This document shows, piece after piece, positions 13,704-25,967 of a DNA stretch of 64,000 nt. Positions within the stretch are counted from its first letter, which is position 1; each line of letters starts with the position of its first letter. The stretch is from Branchiostoma floridae (lineage: Eukaryota; Chordata; Leptocardii; Amphioxiformes; Branchiostomatidae): the NCBI RefSeq assembly GCF_000003815.2, contig NC_049979.1, positions 25,767,978 through 25,831,977 of the forward strand, in the 5' to 3' direction. The notes under the pieces are model-generated. The model ran no database searches, was not told where the DNA came from, and saw only the letters and a program-made list of their open reading frames with translations. The translations under genes and the position numbers were made by a program.

Positions 13704-14216
13704 TAAGGCCACAGCAAGTAAATCTTATGAATGGCATCAGAACGCTCATTAATTTTCGCCTGATTTCAGAAAAAAAACAAAATTTTTTCCTCCCCGGAAA
13801 TGGTTAGATAGACCAAAAAGAGGCAAACATGTTGCGTTGCAGCCTAATAATCATACTTGTAGAAGTGACACTAGGGAGGTAGCCATGAGTATAGTCGCAG
13901 AAGTGAATCCTGTTGGATAGTTGTAATATGGAAGCCATGCATATGACTGTAGTTGCCAGCTTGGCAAGTGATATCAGTGTACCACACTAGTATCACTTTT
14001 TACTACACTAGTTCACTTCTTTAATACAGGAATAGATGCCTTGTTAGTTGTGATGCCACGTTTTGTCACTTCAAATCTTGTTACGACGTTTATGGTGTCT
14101 ATTTTGAAAATTTCGCCATTTTGTTGCTGTTTTTTACGTATCTTGTTTTTTTTCCGCGCTATCTTATTATCTTTGCACTCTGCATAGGATCCATAAAATT
14201 TACTTGCTGTGGCCTA
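13704..14216 (+). mobile_element. MITE family A (AAGGCCACAG ends), copy 1
   Basis: Starts AAGGCCACAGCAAGTAAAT and ends with the inverse, ATTTACTTGCTGTGGCC. The interior holds A-rich and T-rich tracts and short GTGACACTAG / CTAGTATCAC motifs also seen in the other copies. There is no ORF, so it is non-autonomous. Confidence 0.8.
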
Positions 14217-14633
14217 AACGTAACGCACAAGCACAGTAATCTGTTACAGAGGTTTAGGTCCGGACCTGTAACTGTATCTGAACAACTTGACAAACTATAA
14301 AACTGGTTTTCATTGAGGCCAGAGACATGACTAAACAGTGCGCAGAAAGTTATTAAGGCTCCAGGTGTCGTGTGCACAAAGACCTTGCTTTCGAGAGAAT
14401 CTCAAAACAAAAGATAGAGCTAAATTCAATGCATACAAAACTGTGCAGCAGTAAATGAACCCTACAGTGTCGCACCGGTGCCCCAAGTGCAGTGAGAGTC
14501 CACCTTAAATGTGACGGAGTCAAAGTGAAATCCACCAAAAGATAGCAGTTCGATAGATGATTGGGACATTTTTTTGCAAAGTTGGATGAGCCACGTGTAC
14601 GTAACCTGGAATCAACGTCATCTCGTTTACGTA

Positions 14634-14743
14634 TGACGTCATGACGTCCTCGGGTCTCCCTCGTTGTCCCCTTTGCTCAGACGATGTGTCTCTTTCTGTA
14701 GACAAGTGGAGATGTCGTCCGGTTTGATCGCCTCATGACGTCA
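14634..14743. promoter_or_regulatory. Pair of full CRE palindromes with an overlapping half site
   Basis: TGACGTCA occurs at 14634-14641, is followed at once by TGACGTC (14642-14648), and occurs again at 14736-14743. The octamer is the full CREB/ATF site. No exon is recognisable nearby, so any enhancer or promoter role is inferred. Confidence 0.35.
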
Positions 14744-17222
14744 TAACCAAACGACATACCACCCATCTTTCTGGCATGTTACACAAACTAATCTGAGTGA
14801 AAACTCCTTGCACAAATGAAGCTTTTTCTTGCGGCCGACGTCACATTTCCAAACTTGGGTCCCGGTCGGACAGCTTTCGGGAATAAAAAGTATGCATAAA
14901 AGACACCAAACTACACAAGACGTAAAGAGAATAGTCGTGGACATGATTTGTGTACATTTTTACGTATACATTTCTATTCTTCGTTTCCACAAGCAGCCCG
15001 GCAAACAAACAAACAAACAAGTCTGATATGGGACGATCGATGTAAGGTCATTATTTGATATCTTCTGTATTGATTTGACGGCTCATAAAGCAAAAGCGAC
15101 CCCTAGCGCCAATCCAACGATCCACGTACTACTGCAAATACATGTGAAACATTCCGCAGATTGTGTAAGATAAAAGAGCGCTTACTACACATAGTGTGAT
15201 CTCTTGTACAAATTCACGTACGTCTTCAAAATCAAGTCAAACTAAGAAATATATCGTCTTACGCTTTTCTAAAACAACATGTTTAACTACAGAAGGGATT
15301 GATACCCGAAACTTGTCATTTTGGTTTCATATCACACGCACTACTGCTGTCAAGACAAAACAAAATTGTTTTGGAGACACTAAGCTCAATGTTTCAATTA
15401 CTTGAAGATAAATGTTTTTTTTTCATAATTTCATTTACTGACATGTGCAATGTTTATTTGTCATAGAAGAAAGCAATGGACACGTGTTATTGCCTCGTGA
15501 GTTAGTGTCACCAAGACTCCGTACACTCCATTGTAATGCATGAGCAGATTGTATAATGTTACACTTGGATATGCCACACATAAGTAGTGTTTTTTCCCCA
15601 ACAAATTATTGTACATTCGCCCGTGGGTAAGTAAGCTATCCGGACGTACCGGGCATCACCGCAGGCATCGAATTCGAAAGTTGGACCGTATAGTAATTTC
15701 AGTGGATGGGACGTACGGATACGGCGATCAAGAACACATCGTTTTCTGCGTGCGTGTGCGTGTTGTATTTGACATTAAACACCTCCCTTACTTACTAGTA
15801 CTTCTTTGCGTGCTGTGCTTGCTATTTTCCATTAAACACAACGGAAACCATTTATACGATGCATCGGGCATGTTGCAAGTCGATACTCTTCTCAGCGACC
15901 ACCTGTCCAAATCGATCGCTTTTGCTCGGTCCCCCGTCTTGGGCAGGTTTGACTGCCAATCGGAAAAGAACACTACCTTTTGGACTTAAGGAGTCCTTTA
16001 AATGTCTGTGTTAGACGGCAGGCTTTGTCCAGAAAATAGAAAACGATAGCTACGTATGCGAACCGTGAAAAACATTTGTCAGCGTCAGGACCATGTACAG
16101 GTACAGTATAGTTGTATATCTGGCAGATGTGGTGTTCAGCACCAAGGACAGAGCCCTTACTGGCCTTTGTAAACTGGTCCACAGTTTCATCGTGTTCTGA
16201 GTTATAAATCCAGATTTTGAAACTCAGATACAATCAGCAAGTTACGCCATCAATGAAAAATCGTATGTAATAGTAAAGGCTTTGTCCTCATGGATACAAA
16301 ACGCCACCTAGCAATGTTTACTAGAACTGCATATGTTTGCGGTTAGGTATCATCCTGATGAAAAGCATAGTCCTGAAGTGCTATATGGACATACATGCAC
16401 AACAACTTCTCAATACATGTTAACACGTTTACTATACCGGCGTCAACAATAGACGAACTGCTTTCCTGCTTTATGGCAGACGACAAAAAGCCTGTCATGA
16501 AAATTAGAGAAACAAAACGACATCTTCAGCACCATGAAAAGGTGTTTTCGTGTAACGTTGTCTCACAGATCTGGTGTTTAATATCAAGTCCGGGTATGTT
16601 TGTGTGTACGTTGGAGTGGATGTCTTTACGTGTAATTTTGTTTGTGTATTTAATTAGCGTTCATCACCAATGATAGATCGCATGCTTATGTGTGAGTGTG
16701 GACAACTGTTCTGATTGAATATTTTGGTCAAAAAGTAAAAGTCGTTTTGCAACAGCAGTGTAAAAGTTATTTGTGGATCAAAAGCGTCGTCTGGCAGTTC
16801 TAACCAGAACTGCAACCATGAACTGTCTCAGCTTCAGTTTCATAGATCAACATTTGCGGTGTATACGTAGTTTTTTTCTATGTACGTCCCTTGATCACAC
16901 CGTGGGAGTTCATCTGTCGTCGGTATAACCGCACGTCTAATTCTAAAACGTTGAACGTGCACAGCAAACTCCTTTTCGACAGCATAACGCCCTACTACGA
17001 AGTATTGTAGTTGTAATAATAAGCATCGCTTGGTGACGATTTTGATCCACGAACTATTAAGATGCCACAGCAGAAGATATACTAGTACTTCTCACTGACT
17101 ACGAAAGCTTTTACCTTCGTTAAGTAAGCTATCTGTCCTTGGTGTTGAACACTATTTGAATACGAAGACAAACAGTAACCATGACCAAACATACCTGTCC
17201 TTGGTGCTGAACACCACATCTG
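14744..17222. other. Gene-poor DNA
   Basis: No supported gene. The largest frame (15609-15989, plus) has no initiating ATG context, domain or matching splice sites. The motif TGTCCTTGGTG(T/C)TGAACAC is repeated at about 17144 and 17193, just left of the foldback element. Confidence 0.45.
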
Positions 17223-17682
17223 CACCCCCGTTAAACTCCACCTCCCGGTTACGCCGGGACACCTCCAGTTTAGCCGAGACACCTCCGGTTTTGCCGGGAC
17301 ACCTCCGGGAATTTCGAAATAAGCGCGCGCTCCAGCAATACTTCCTGGTCAGCATCGTGACGGGAGGTCAGGGGTGTCAGCGAGAACTCCCGGGTCTTAG
17401 ACCGCCAAACTTGGCAAAAACTCGGAAAAAGGTGCTAGCCAACGAAATGGAGGCAAAGGATGACATCAGGTTTCTCTGTTTTGTTGGTATGGGCGATTTT
17501 CTGACTTCTGTCGTACCAAACTGCTGATGCCATAACCGGAGGTGTCCCGGCATAACCGGAGGTGGATGCGGCATAACCGGAGGTGTCCCGGCAAAACCGG
17601 AGGTGTCCCGGCAAAACCGGAGGTGGATGCGGCAAAACTGGAGGTGTCCCGGCGTAACCGGAGGTGGAGTTTAACGGGGGTG
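17223..17682. mobile_element. Foldback transposon, 460 bp, with 5-bp target duplication
   Basis: The ends are inverted: CACCCCCGTTAAACTCCACC on the left and GGTGGAGTTTAACGGGGGTG on the right. The perfect direct repeat ATCTG flanks it at 17218-17222 and 17683-17687. Inside each end are short tandem units of about 16-18 bp built on CCGGAGGTGTCCCGGCAAAA (right) or its complement (left), about four on the left and eight on the right. Long, internally repetitive inverted ends define foldback elements. Open frames across it are repeat artefacts. Confidence 0.85.
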
Positions 17683-17720
17683 ATCTGTCAGACACAAAAA
17701 TCTACCCACATTTGTAGGTG

Positions 17721-17732
17721 ATACACACAGAC

Positions 17733-17765
<33 letters not shown>

Positions 17766-17800
17766 CACACAGACACGCACACACACTCACATGCACATTC
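17721..17800. repeat. (CA)n/(CG)n alternating purine-pyrimidine tract
   Basis: CA dinucleotides surround an uninterrupted GCGCGCGCGCGCGC core. This alternating purine-pyrimidine order is the classic Z-DNA-prone composition. Confidence 0.9.
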
Positions 17801-18439
17801 CAGCAAACAATAGTTTATCATTGATACGCCATGGATTTTACTCGCATATCCAGTGAGAATACACCAAACACTCGAATGACGAATGTGAACATTTTACTTG
17901 ACTCAGGGGCTTCCCCATAAAGGTATCAGTGCCTTGTTTATTCCGCCTGGGTTTCACGGTTTTTTTCACTTCAAATTGGCAGGAGCATTTGAGGACATCG
18001 TTGGAAGTGATGACGTCAATTCTAACATGCGCGGTATAGATTAACCAAGGCCTAAAATTACGGTAGTGCCTTGATTTGACTTATCCACAGAGAGTAGGAA
18101 ATTAAAGACATAATTGTGGGAGCGTTGAACTTTAACTGATGTTTACGTTCGCCGCAGGTTACAACTATCGCAGTTCCAATAAAGTTACCGGTACTCATGG
18201 GAATATCAAAATGTGCGGGGGGGGATGTGGTCGGGTTGTATCTCTCAAGACTGCTATATAATAGGTATGGTATGTGGGTAGCTATAGGATTTGGGAAGGC
18301 AAGGTCAAGCAAGGTCAAGAATGGGCATACTAGTTGTTGCCTAGTTGCATAATCAATGCGAAAGTGCCATAATTCATCTAAGTGGTAAATTACAGGAATT
18401 TCATACTTGTCACATGAGTGTGTTCGTTGACTGATTCGT

Positions 18440-18620
18440 TGGTTAATTATATATTGATTATTACATTCATTAATAATGCAAATTATGAACTTATTTGCAT
18501 AATTGGTACCTTGTTAATGTTCCACAAACTACATATTTTACATGCATTTGAGTCATTTAATGGCAAACAATATAATTTAGATTTTCCTCATTAATCATGC
18601 AAATTATTTGCATACTTTGC
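18440..18620. repeat. AT-rich repeat carrying octamer motifs in both orientations
   Basis: ATGCAAAT and its complement ATTTGCAT each occur twice, near 18476, 18493, 18597 and 18605, in inverted pairs within TTAAT-rich DNA. The octamer is the POU-factor site, but here it looks like part of an AT-rich dispersed repeat. Confidence 0.5.
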
Positions 18621-18663
18621 ACTTCATCATGTACATCTCTATCTAAGCTCACTGCATACTATT

Positions 18664-18835
18664 ATCATGAAAATCCGTCGTTCCTTTCTTCAGTTATTCT
18701 CCTTGAAAGATTTTGACAAAAAAGTCCCTGCAGTTCCTGAGCAAGCTGCTAGGGGGGCCAAACCTACACAATTTTTCCTTATATCACAAGCTATCTGAAC
18801 CAAATATCAAGACCATAGCACGTCAAAATACACCA
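18664..18835 (+). repeat. Dispersed repeat, shared with ~40150-40300
   Basis: The ordered landmarks CATGAAAATCC, AAGATTTTGACAAA, CCCTGCAGTTCC, ATCACAAG and ATCAAGACCATAGC occur here and again at 40150-40300 with many substitutions. The segment runs into a G tract and the assembly gap at 18883. No coding potential is evident. Confidence 0.7.
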
Positions 18836-18882
18836 AAAACAGACGTTCTGTTGCAGTACCAAGGTCACATACGGGGGGGGGG

Positions 18883-18982
18883 NNNNNNNNNNNNNNNNNN
18901 NNNNNNNNNNNNNNNNNNNNNNNNNNNNNNNNNNNNNNNNNNNNNNNNNNNNNNNNNNNNNNNNNNNNNNNNNNNNNNNNNN
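18883..18982. other. Assembly gap (100 N)
   Basis: Exactly 100 N directly after a run of G, a common cause of sequencing failure. Confidence 0.95.
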
Positions 18983-19348
18983 ACTTATCAAATATCGTTA
19001 CAAGCCATCCAGAGGTTCAAATGTTATGTTGATCACAAATGTCTGGAAACAAGACAATATCTCCATTTTTCATGGAGATATTGTTTTGGGTGTATCTGTG
19101 TGTGGAAAGTCCGTCAAAACTCACTTTAGAGGTTTACACTATGGAAAACTCACACTGGCAACGTAATACTATTTAGTGATTTTGAACATATTTTCAAAGG
19201 TGGAAAGTTTAGCGCCACCATCGAGTCAAACTCCGACCAGAAATGAACATATCCAAACTGTACTCTAGCGTGTGCCAGACATGACTGAAAGCATATTTTC
19301 TAAAATAATAAAATAGCCAAAAGCCTCACCTATAATTTGAAATAACAA

Positions 19349-19622
19349 ATTTTCGACTGAACAGCACCAGCCTTGTCAAGGAATGAACAATCCACTTCTG
19401 TCGTGACGTCATGTTCGTGCAGGTTCGTGGTTTGCAAGAAGTCTATGGCGCCCACCGTCTCTGTTCATGGATGACTGTAAAGCTCTGATGTAGATGGCTT
19501 CCATGATCCCTCCTACGATCAACTGCTTACTGAGTCACGTGTTCTATCTGCATAACGTGACATCACAACAGCAGTAGATTGTTCATTCCTTGACAATGAC
19601 TGGTGCTGTTCAGTCGAAAATA
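19349..19622. mobile_element. MITE with ~45-bp inverted ends, ~274 bp
   Basis: The left arm holds TTTCGACTGAACAGCACCAG, then CTTGTCAAGGAATGAACAAT. The right arm is its complement, ATTGTTCATTCCTTGACAA then CTGGTGCTGTTCAGTCGAAA. The loop carries a CRE palindrome at 19404-19411. There is no ORF. Confidence 0.8.
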
Positions 19623-20044
19623 GTTCAACTATTTCAATAATGACTTCTACCAACACAGATGAACGTTCAAGTTAAGAAAAAGGCTTCTTAGGTCCGCTCT
19701 CTGCGCACGTCACCGTGTTATTCATTTCCGTAAAAAAAGTACGATAGTGCGTTTTCATGTTACGTCATAGGGACACCCACAAATCATCTGGCCCTCTCAG
19801 ATAACTCGCAGTGTGTAACTTGTGTCGCTTATTTTCAGGTGTGTATATTTAAGGTTGTAAATTTCTTTTGAGGGTTGTGTGTTAACGTTAGTTCTTACAC
19901 CTTTCGTTATTGACAGATAATTGCAAGCGCATACACTGTGACGCTTAATGGTATATAGAAGGAAACTGAATAATTCACGATGACTTCGTTGACATTATAA
20001 TTAACTCCATTTCATTTCAACTGGAGTGACATTAAGGCTAAGTA

Positions 20045-20140
20045 AGGCCACACTGCCTTAATTTTATTGATGACATCCACGCGCGCATTGATTTTCGCCT
20101 GCCTCAACAAAAAAATTTATGAAAAAAAAGAATATAAGAA
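20045..20140 (+). mobile_element. MITE family A, left-end fragment
   Basis: AAGGCCACACTGCCTTAATT followed by GATGACATCCACGCGC and ATTTTCGCCTG matches the left end of the family seen complete at 24031-24560. The rest is missing or diverged. Confidence 0.6.
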
Positions 20141-21342
20141 GCAATATAAACACGATTGAACTGGCGACGGCTGGGATTTTGAGTACTAACGTTACTTTCA
20201 ACAGTAAGCAAGATAACCCTGACCAAAAGCGTTCCACCCGGGAACTCTCAACCGCCAGGCCAGATTCAGAATTACTCGTTCCACTGTGGGAATACCACAA
20301 ACATAACACACCTATATGACCCCGTGTCCAACTCTCCCTTTTTCCAATCTACATATTTTTCCTGACCACTTAAAATTCCGATTGGGTCTTGGTCCGGAAT
20401 TGAAATTTCCTTGTTCTAAATTTGGGTTCGTTATTCATTGCAGCCATTGCACCGCCCAAGACGTTATTGAATGGGCAATAAGAAACTCAGGTACGGGGGG
20501 AGATAAAAGGGGAATAATGTTCACTTTCGCAGAATATGTCAGCTACTCCAAATCATAGAAACAGAGGTCTGAGAGAAGCTTTTCGAATATCACGGCACAA
20601 ATGAAATCGCTGTAACGTTGTCTTGCTTTGGAAAATGCCCATATACGTTTTTGTGGGCTTTTGGAAAGTCAGTGCAGAAGACCTTTTTACTTGAATGGTT
20701 TTCTGTGCTTAGTTGCAAAACTATTCTAGTTTCGCTAGATTTGGCGCCAGGACCTACTCTTCCTTTAGTCTTTCTGTCGAAATTCTAGAAAGATGTTTTG
20801 CAACGTAGATTGTGCTTCCTGCACTTCATACTTTAAACTTAAGGGGGCGTGACTTACAGTGTGAGAATACGACTTAAATGGAAGCCTGTTGAAGGAGACA
20901 TAACCAAACCTGATTTTTAGATTCTCCCGTTTTGTGGCAATGTATAAAACAAACACTTCATCCCGGCAGCATAACCCCTTGTGATTTACGTTTACAGGTG
21001 CATATGGTTTGTTTTTCAACTCCACAACGGGACTCAGGAGTGATTGTAACCACAAACTGTCCTTCCGAGTGCCAAATGTGCAATCACAACAGTGGAAAGA
21101 TATAAGGTCCGAAGTCCAACATACATTCTTATCAGTTACTATATAGTCGTCTCCAAGACAGAGGCAAGACGCGTGATGAATACAAAAGATATATTTTGTA
21201 TGACTACTGAAAAGGAAATCGTATTATAAGTGCGAGACCCAAAACACATTTCTATTTTCTGTTTTCCTGTTTTCTTCGCAGAGAATTTTGTTGAATATAC
21301 ATAAAGGTTCGCGCCCGGAATGATATGCATGCACTTTTCGGC
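20141..21342. other. Gene-poor DNA
   Basis: A minus-strand frame of 96 codons (20765-21055) is the longest. It has no recognisable domain and no supporting splice context, so I do not call it a gene. Confidence 0.4.
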
Positions 21343-21578
21343 CCCCTTTCCACTACATGGCGATCGCGCTGCGCTCTCACTGCGACCAAAATAGTATGTG
21401 TAACCTTCGCATTCACACTGGGTATAGCATACAAAACGTACAAGTGTGACTAAGAAGACAACAAAACACACAAAGTGTTAAAGATTCGTTTCTTTTCTGT
21501 AGAATCCGTTGAGCAATCTGTCAAACTTAAGGTCGCAGAGAGAGCGCGGCGAGAGCGCCGTCCTAGTGGAAAGAAAGA
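21343..21578. mobile_element. MITE, GATCGCG family, copy 2
   Basis: Left end CCCCTTTCCACTACATGGCG then GCTCTCACTGCGACC. Right end GGTCGCAGAGAGAGCGCGG then GCGAGAGCG and CTAGTGGAAAG. Same structure as 10452-10686. The shared interior includes CACTGGGTAT and GAAGACAACAAAAC. Confidence 0.75.
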
Positions 21579-22103
21579 GTCACACAGACACAGTACGGTA
21601 TCTCGTATACAACTGAACAAGACCTGTATAAAACCTGCGAACGTTAACATTATTTTTCCCCCCTACAAAGGTCACTCCATTCCCCTTTGAGACATGTTGA
21701 CGTCATAAAGGTGAAACTGGTCAGGTAATTAAATCTGTAACGCGGCCCTGTTTGTATACAAGCCGGTTGGTTGATGATCACGCCTGCAGTGTTTCCGCAC
21801 TAAGTGCTTGTGATTTGTTGAAGGACTAGAGAAAGGTTTTCACACCGCAAGGTTTTGGAGGGAAAATGAGAGAGGAATCCACCCCAAAGATATGTCGTCG
21901 CCAACGCTACGTTTCTGCTTATGAAACACCACTGGTTGGTCCCCGATGTTGACCATTGGTGTAGCATAGTCCATAATAACAACAACACGGGTGGATAGGT
22001 TTACCAAAACAGGTTTAACCCACCACCCCTGTCCTCAAGAGGCCTTGGGGCGGCTCAGCGCAAATAAACACCCCTCTGTACACCCCGCCAGACAATTACC
22101 AGT

Positions 22104-22111
22104 TGACGTCA
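22104..22111. promoter_or_regulatory. CRE palindrome upstream of the ankyrin gene
   Basis: A perfect TGACGTCA about 255 bp upstream of the ATG at 22366; another full site lies at 21698-21705. The position suits a proximal promoter element. Function is inferred. Confidence 0.35.
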
Positions 22112-22365
22112 CGAGCGGCGTGCAAACCGGGAAACTTCTGGCCTTCCGCGGCGGCACACACACACAACTGGCTTCACTCCAACATGTTGGACGGTGGCTT
22201 GCACGAGTGAAACGACATTTTGTTGCTCTTAGTGCGTCCTGATTGACTTGCAGCTGCTTTTGGGATGCCAAGCTGTTGGACCTGGGATCGATTCGGGAGG
22301 CCTTACGTTGGGGTTGAGCCCTGAAATGACGTGAAGACTGGGGGTTTGTTAAGAGGCAACCAGCG

Positions 22366-23088
22366 ATGACCTACCCTATGGAAGGGAGAAAAATCGCCTT
22401 CCCTTTGGACGTGGTTCTCCACTCGGTCGTGCACGAGGGCGACGCCGCCGAACTTGGCCGGATTCTTACGTTCCGGCGGAACACCGTGGACGTGGACGCC
22501 ACCACGCACACGGGGCTGACGGCGGTACACCTGGCGGTGTTACAACACGACGTGGACTGCGTCAAGGTGTTGTTAAGCCACGGTGCGGACTGTAACATCC
22601 AGGACTCGAATGGATACACCCCTCTTCACACGGCCGCTGCCGCAGGGTTCGTCGACGTTGTCGGCTTGTTGTTGTTGCACGGGGCCGACCTGTCCTTGCA
22701 AACCATCGAGGGGGACCTCCCTGCAGACCTGGCCGCAGACCACAACATGGCACGGTTATTGGACGACGAGTTACGAGCCCAAGTTCAACGAGAACTTCTC
22801 ATACAAAGGTACTGGCTTTGGGACAAAGTGCTCTCTTGGAAAGACTACACATGGACACGCTTGCAGACATGGGGCCAAGCGACATTACAGCTTGTAGGGA
22901 ATGTCGCACTAAACGTTATACGAGGCTATCGTAGAGCTTCGGTAACAGATCGTAGGGCTTTGGGCACTGACCCCGCTACGTCACGACGGGGCAGCTTCGA
23001 ACGGTTTTACCAACTCAAAGGGGAGTTTGTCGAACTAAACGCCGGCTGTAAGCGGAGGAAAATAAGCAAAGATTGGAATCCGAGATAG
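22366..23088 (+). CDS. PPP1R27-like ankyrin-repeat protein, predicted PP1 regulatory subunit
   Basis: An uninterrupted 240-residue frame from ATG to TAG in GC-rich DNA. Residues 9-12 read KIAF inside RKIAFP, fitting the RVxF motif ([KR]-[IV]-x-F) that docks regulatory subunits on protein phosphatase 1. Ankyrin repeats follow: a divergent one at about 17-45, clear ones at about 48-78 (TGLTAVHLAV) and 81-111 (NGYTPLHTAA), and a partial one (EGDLPADLA). The order RVxF, then HxAVxxG/D and PLH ankyrins, then GDLPxDL is that of vertebrate PPP1R27, which is about 154 residues. This protein has about 95 extra C-terminal residues, Trp-rich then basic (KRRKISK), which I cannot assign. A MYPT-type relative is the alternative. 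The absence of introns may reflect retroposition or simple gene structure. Confidence 0.8.
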   Translation: MTYPMEGRKIAFPLDVVLHSVVHEGDAAELGRILTFRRNTVDVDATTHTGLTAVHLAVLQHDVDCVKVLLSHGADCNIQDSNGYTPLHTAAAAGFVDVVGLLLLHGADLSLQTIEGDLPADLAADHNMARLLDDELRAQVQRELLIQRYWLWDKVLSWKDYTWTRLQTWGQATLQLVGNVALNVIRGYRRASVTDRRALGTDPATSRRGSFERFYQLKGEFVELNAGCKRRKISKDWNPR

Positions 23089-24030
23089 TCTTCACTCGCC
23101 ATTGTGTTTAGGAAGATTCGGTCCAAACATTCAAACAAAAGAGGCAGTAGTTACTCTTATTGTCCACCCTTAGGGTATGCTACACCTGCAAAACATATTT
23201 GACAGGAACAATGGTGTTAAAGTGACCGCGTAGGTCTTTTCCTCAGGGCTTGTCAAATACTCCAGCCTAAATGGTGTACCGACAACAATTGTATGTGCGT
23301 GACCCTGGAAGGCTTCTCAGTGTGCAATTTCACCTCTTGGCGACCTTCTGAATGACCACCTTTGACCACAAGTACCGCCTTGAATGGGCTACGATTACAG
23401 GGGAAGGTAAAATACAGCCCCCGTACGAGGTATGTACGTGCGTTGAACAACACAACATCGGCGGCAACAAGCCCCTCAAGTATTATTGCACTCCTTGTAA
23501 GTCGCTATATAGTGTACGGCTGTGGAATATATCATGGCAATTTACAGTGCACGTACTAGTATTAAGCGCTATCACTTGTTGTGAGTGGATACCCTACAGG
23601 GTACTCGCACTATCTTCGTTTTGCACAAGCCGACGAGCAATTTATTGCAGATCCCGCCAGATATTAGATTCCCATATTTCATTAGAACTCCCAGGAGTGC
23701 TCAATGGGAAACATGCATCTGACTCAAGTGGGAATTTAGTGACGCATTCGTGTGACCCGATTTAAAGATAGGAGAATATTCAACGAAAACAGTGGATTTT
23801 GTAAGAGCCCTCTCTCTCTCTCTATCTTTGTCATATTGTTTTTTTTTACTCGCAATACAAATCATTTTATGTTGATGAATTTTTAGCCATCTCTTTTCGA
23901 AGATAATCTGAAGTTTAAGAAATTATGAGCATGCTAAAAAAACGTTGTATCCTTCCTGTCATGAACGTTTGCGTCCGCTGAGTTAGTTTACGTCGGCCCA
24001 AATTGCTTTTCCAGCGGTGCTGTTCCTTGT
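23089..24030. other. 3' flank, no further gene seen
   Basis: A 137-codon plus-strand frame at 23352-23765 has no domain and lower GC than the ankyrin gene. I do not support it as a gene. A short (TC)n tract lies near 23806. Confidence 0.45.
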
Positions 24031-24560
24031 AAGGCCACAGTAAGTAAAATTTATGGATGACATCAGCGCCTGATTTCAGAAAAAAAAACAAGAATTTTTT
24101 TCTTCTGCAGGGATGGTCAACATGACGATAAAGTACCAAAATGAGCAAATATGTTGTATTGTAGCCTAATAATTGTACTTGTAGAGGTGACACTTGCAAG
24201 GTACCCAGGGCTGTAGTTGTAGAAATGAAACTTATTGGATAGTTGTAAAAGTGACACCAATATGGAAGCTATGAGTGTGGTTACGCGGACTTTGTTTGTG
24301 ATGCCAGTCTAACACACTAGTGTCACTTTTACCACACCAGTACATATCTTGAATACAGGAATGAATGCCGTCTTGGCTCTGATACCATGTTTTGTCCCTT
24401 TAATTCTTGTTAAAACATTCATCACAACTTTATGGTGCCTATTTTTGAAAATGTAGCCATCTTGTTTCTTTTCACCCATCTTGTTTTTTTTTCGCCCTAT
24501 CGCACTATTTTTGCAGTCTGCAGAGGATGTCATCCATGAAAATTACTTGCTGTGGCCTTA
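24031..24560 (+). mobile_element. MITE family A, copy 2 (best-preserved ends)
   Basis: Begins AAGGCCACAGTAAGTAAAAT then TTATGGATGACATC. Ends GATGTCATCC then AAAATTACTTGCTGTGGCCT, giving inverted ends of about 35 bp. The interior contains GTGACAC and AGTGTCAC motifs, A-rich and T-rich tracts, and no ORF. Confidence 0.85.
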
Positions 24561-25967
24561 GTTGTGATTACGGATTGCATGTTTATTGCATGAATATCCA
24601 TCCCATGCTTAATAATAACGCATTGACTAAACACCGAAACTCAGGCCACTACTGATAATAAATTGTGCTCGCAGTGATATGATATACCATGTATGATACG
24701 ATGGAAATGAAGGTCAGTAATATAAAATATTTAAAACACGAGGCTCTACTCCTAGTGTCGTTTTTCTGCAATGTTTTAGTTCCATACTATACCAGACGAC
24801 AAGAAAACGCCCGAACAACTCAATACAATCCGATAAAAAAACGGCTCAACAAGTTCTTCATGGTTTTCATTTCTAGAGGGATATGCACCAAAATGATCTA
24901 AATTGTCTCTTGTGTGCGTTATCGTTAACGCTAAGTTGCAGCAAAGCCATTGACAAGCGGACTCCATCCCTGAATTGTGTTTTAGATTGCCTGTCAGCAT
25001 TTGTTTATTGGTTTGAGTGTTCAGCACACACAGCAAGGGCCAAGTACCCTGTGGCTATTACATACGAGTATATCACAATAGCTATCCGTGCTGACATAAC
25101 AATTGACAATTGGAAATGGAATTTGACATGAACAGGATTATAAAACAGTAATTCAACAAAAGTTATCCATGATATCCCTATAAGATCAATCAATAAATGA
25201 ATACATATTTTTATGTTTTCCTTGGTAGGGAATACATATCGTTTTTTGCTGGTGTGTTCTTTTTCTTTCTTCTTCTGTCAGTAGCCAATCAGAGCTTAGG
25301 TTAGATACTATCTGTTGTTGCAAATTGACGAGCCTAATGATGACCTGGTCCCAAAACAAGTAAAAATTTCCTGTTTATTTTTACTCGCCAAAATAGTATT
25401 GTGTGTTCATAGCTTGACAAAAGGCTACTGGGGAAAAATTCTGCATTTTCGCAAAAATGTTTCCTTTCTATTTTTGTTTCAGTGTGTCATTTTGTCGTCA
25501 GATTTGTACTTTATTTGCTTTTCTTTCTGTAACGAACTTTCCCGCCCTTATGTAAATGTCCCCAATGGGACACATCTCTTGTACAAAATGGCGATCACTT
25601 GTAGTTTCTCGTATAGAAAACGACCTTGAGGTGGCTTCCACCTCCTGACAGTGCTTTTAAATTGTGCCACTAGAGTAACATTAAAAGCACCCATACCTCT
25701 CACTCAAATATATATATCATTACAGTATTAAGGCTGGGCATTTTGAATTATGAAAAAATTATGATTGAACTTCATGATTGAAGCATTGACGTATTTTGTA
25801 AACACCTGACATGCATGGATACAAATACAACAGCTGCCTGTCATTCTTATCATATGAATTTATCCATCATCCCATCCTTTCTGACACCAGATTTTTTTTA
25901 CGTCTTTGTTCAAAATTAGCCCTACCGATATCCAAAAACACACAACCTTGTTGGAAATTCGCTGGAT

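Noticed and set aside
15609-15989. 126-codon plus-strand frame with a hydrophobic centre
   Set aside because: No ATG at its start, no domain and no convincing splice context.
17156-17695. Open frames on both strands with PPVLPGHLR-like repeats
   Set aside because: They arise from the tandem units of the foldback transposon.
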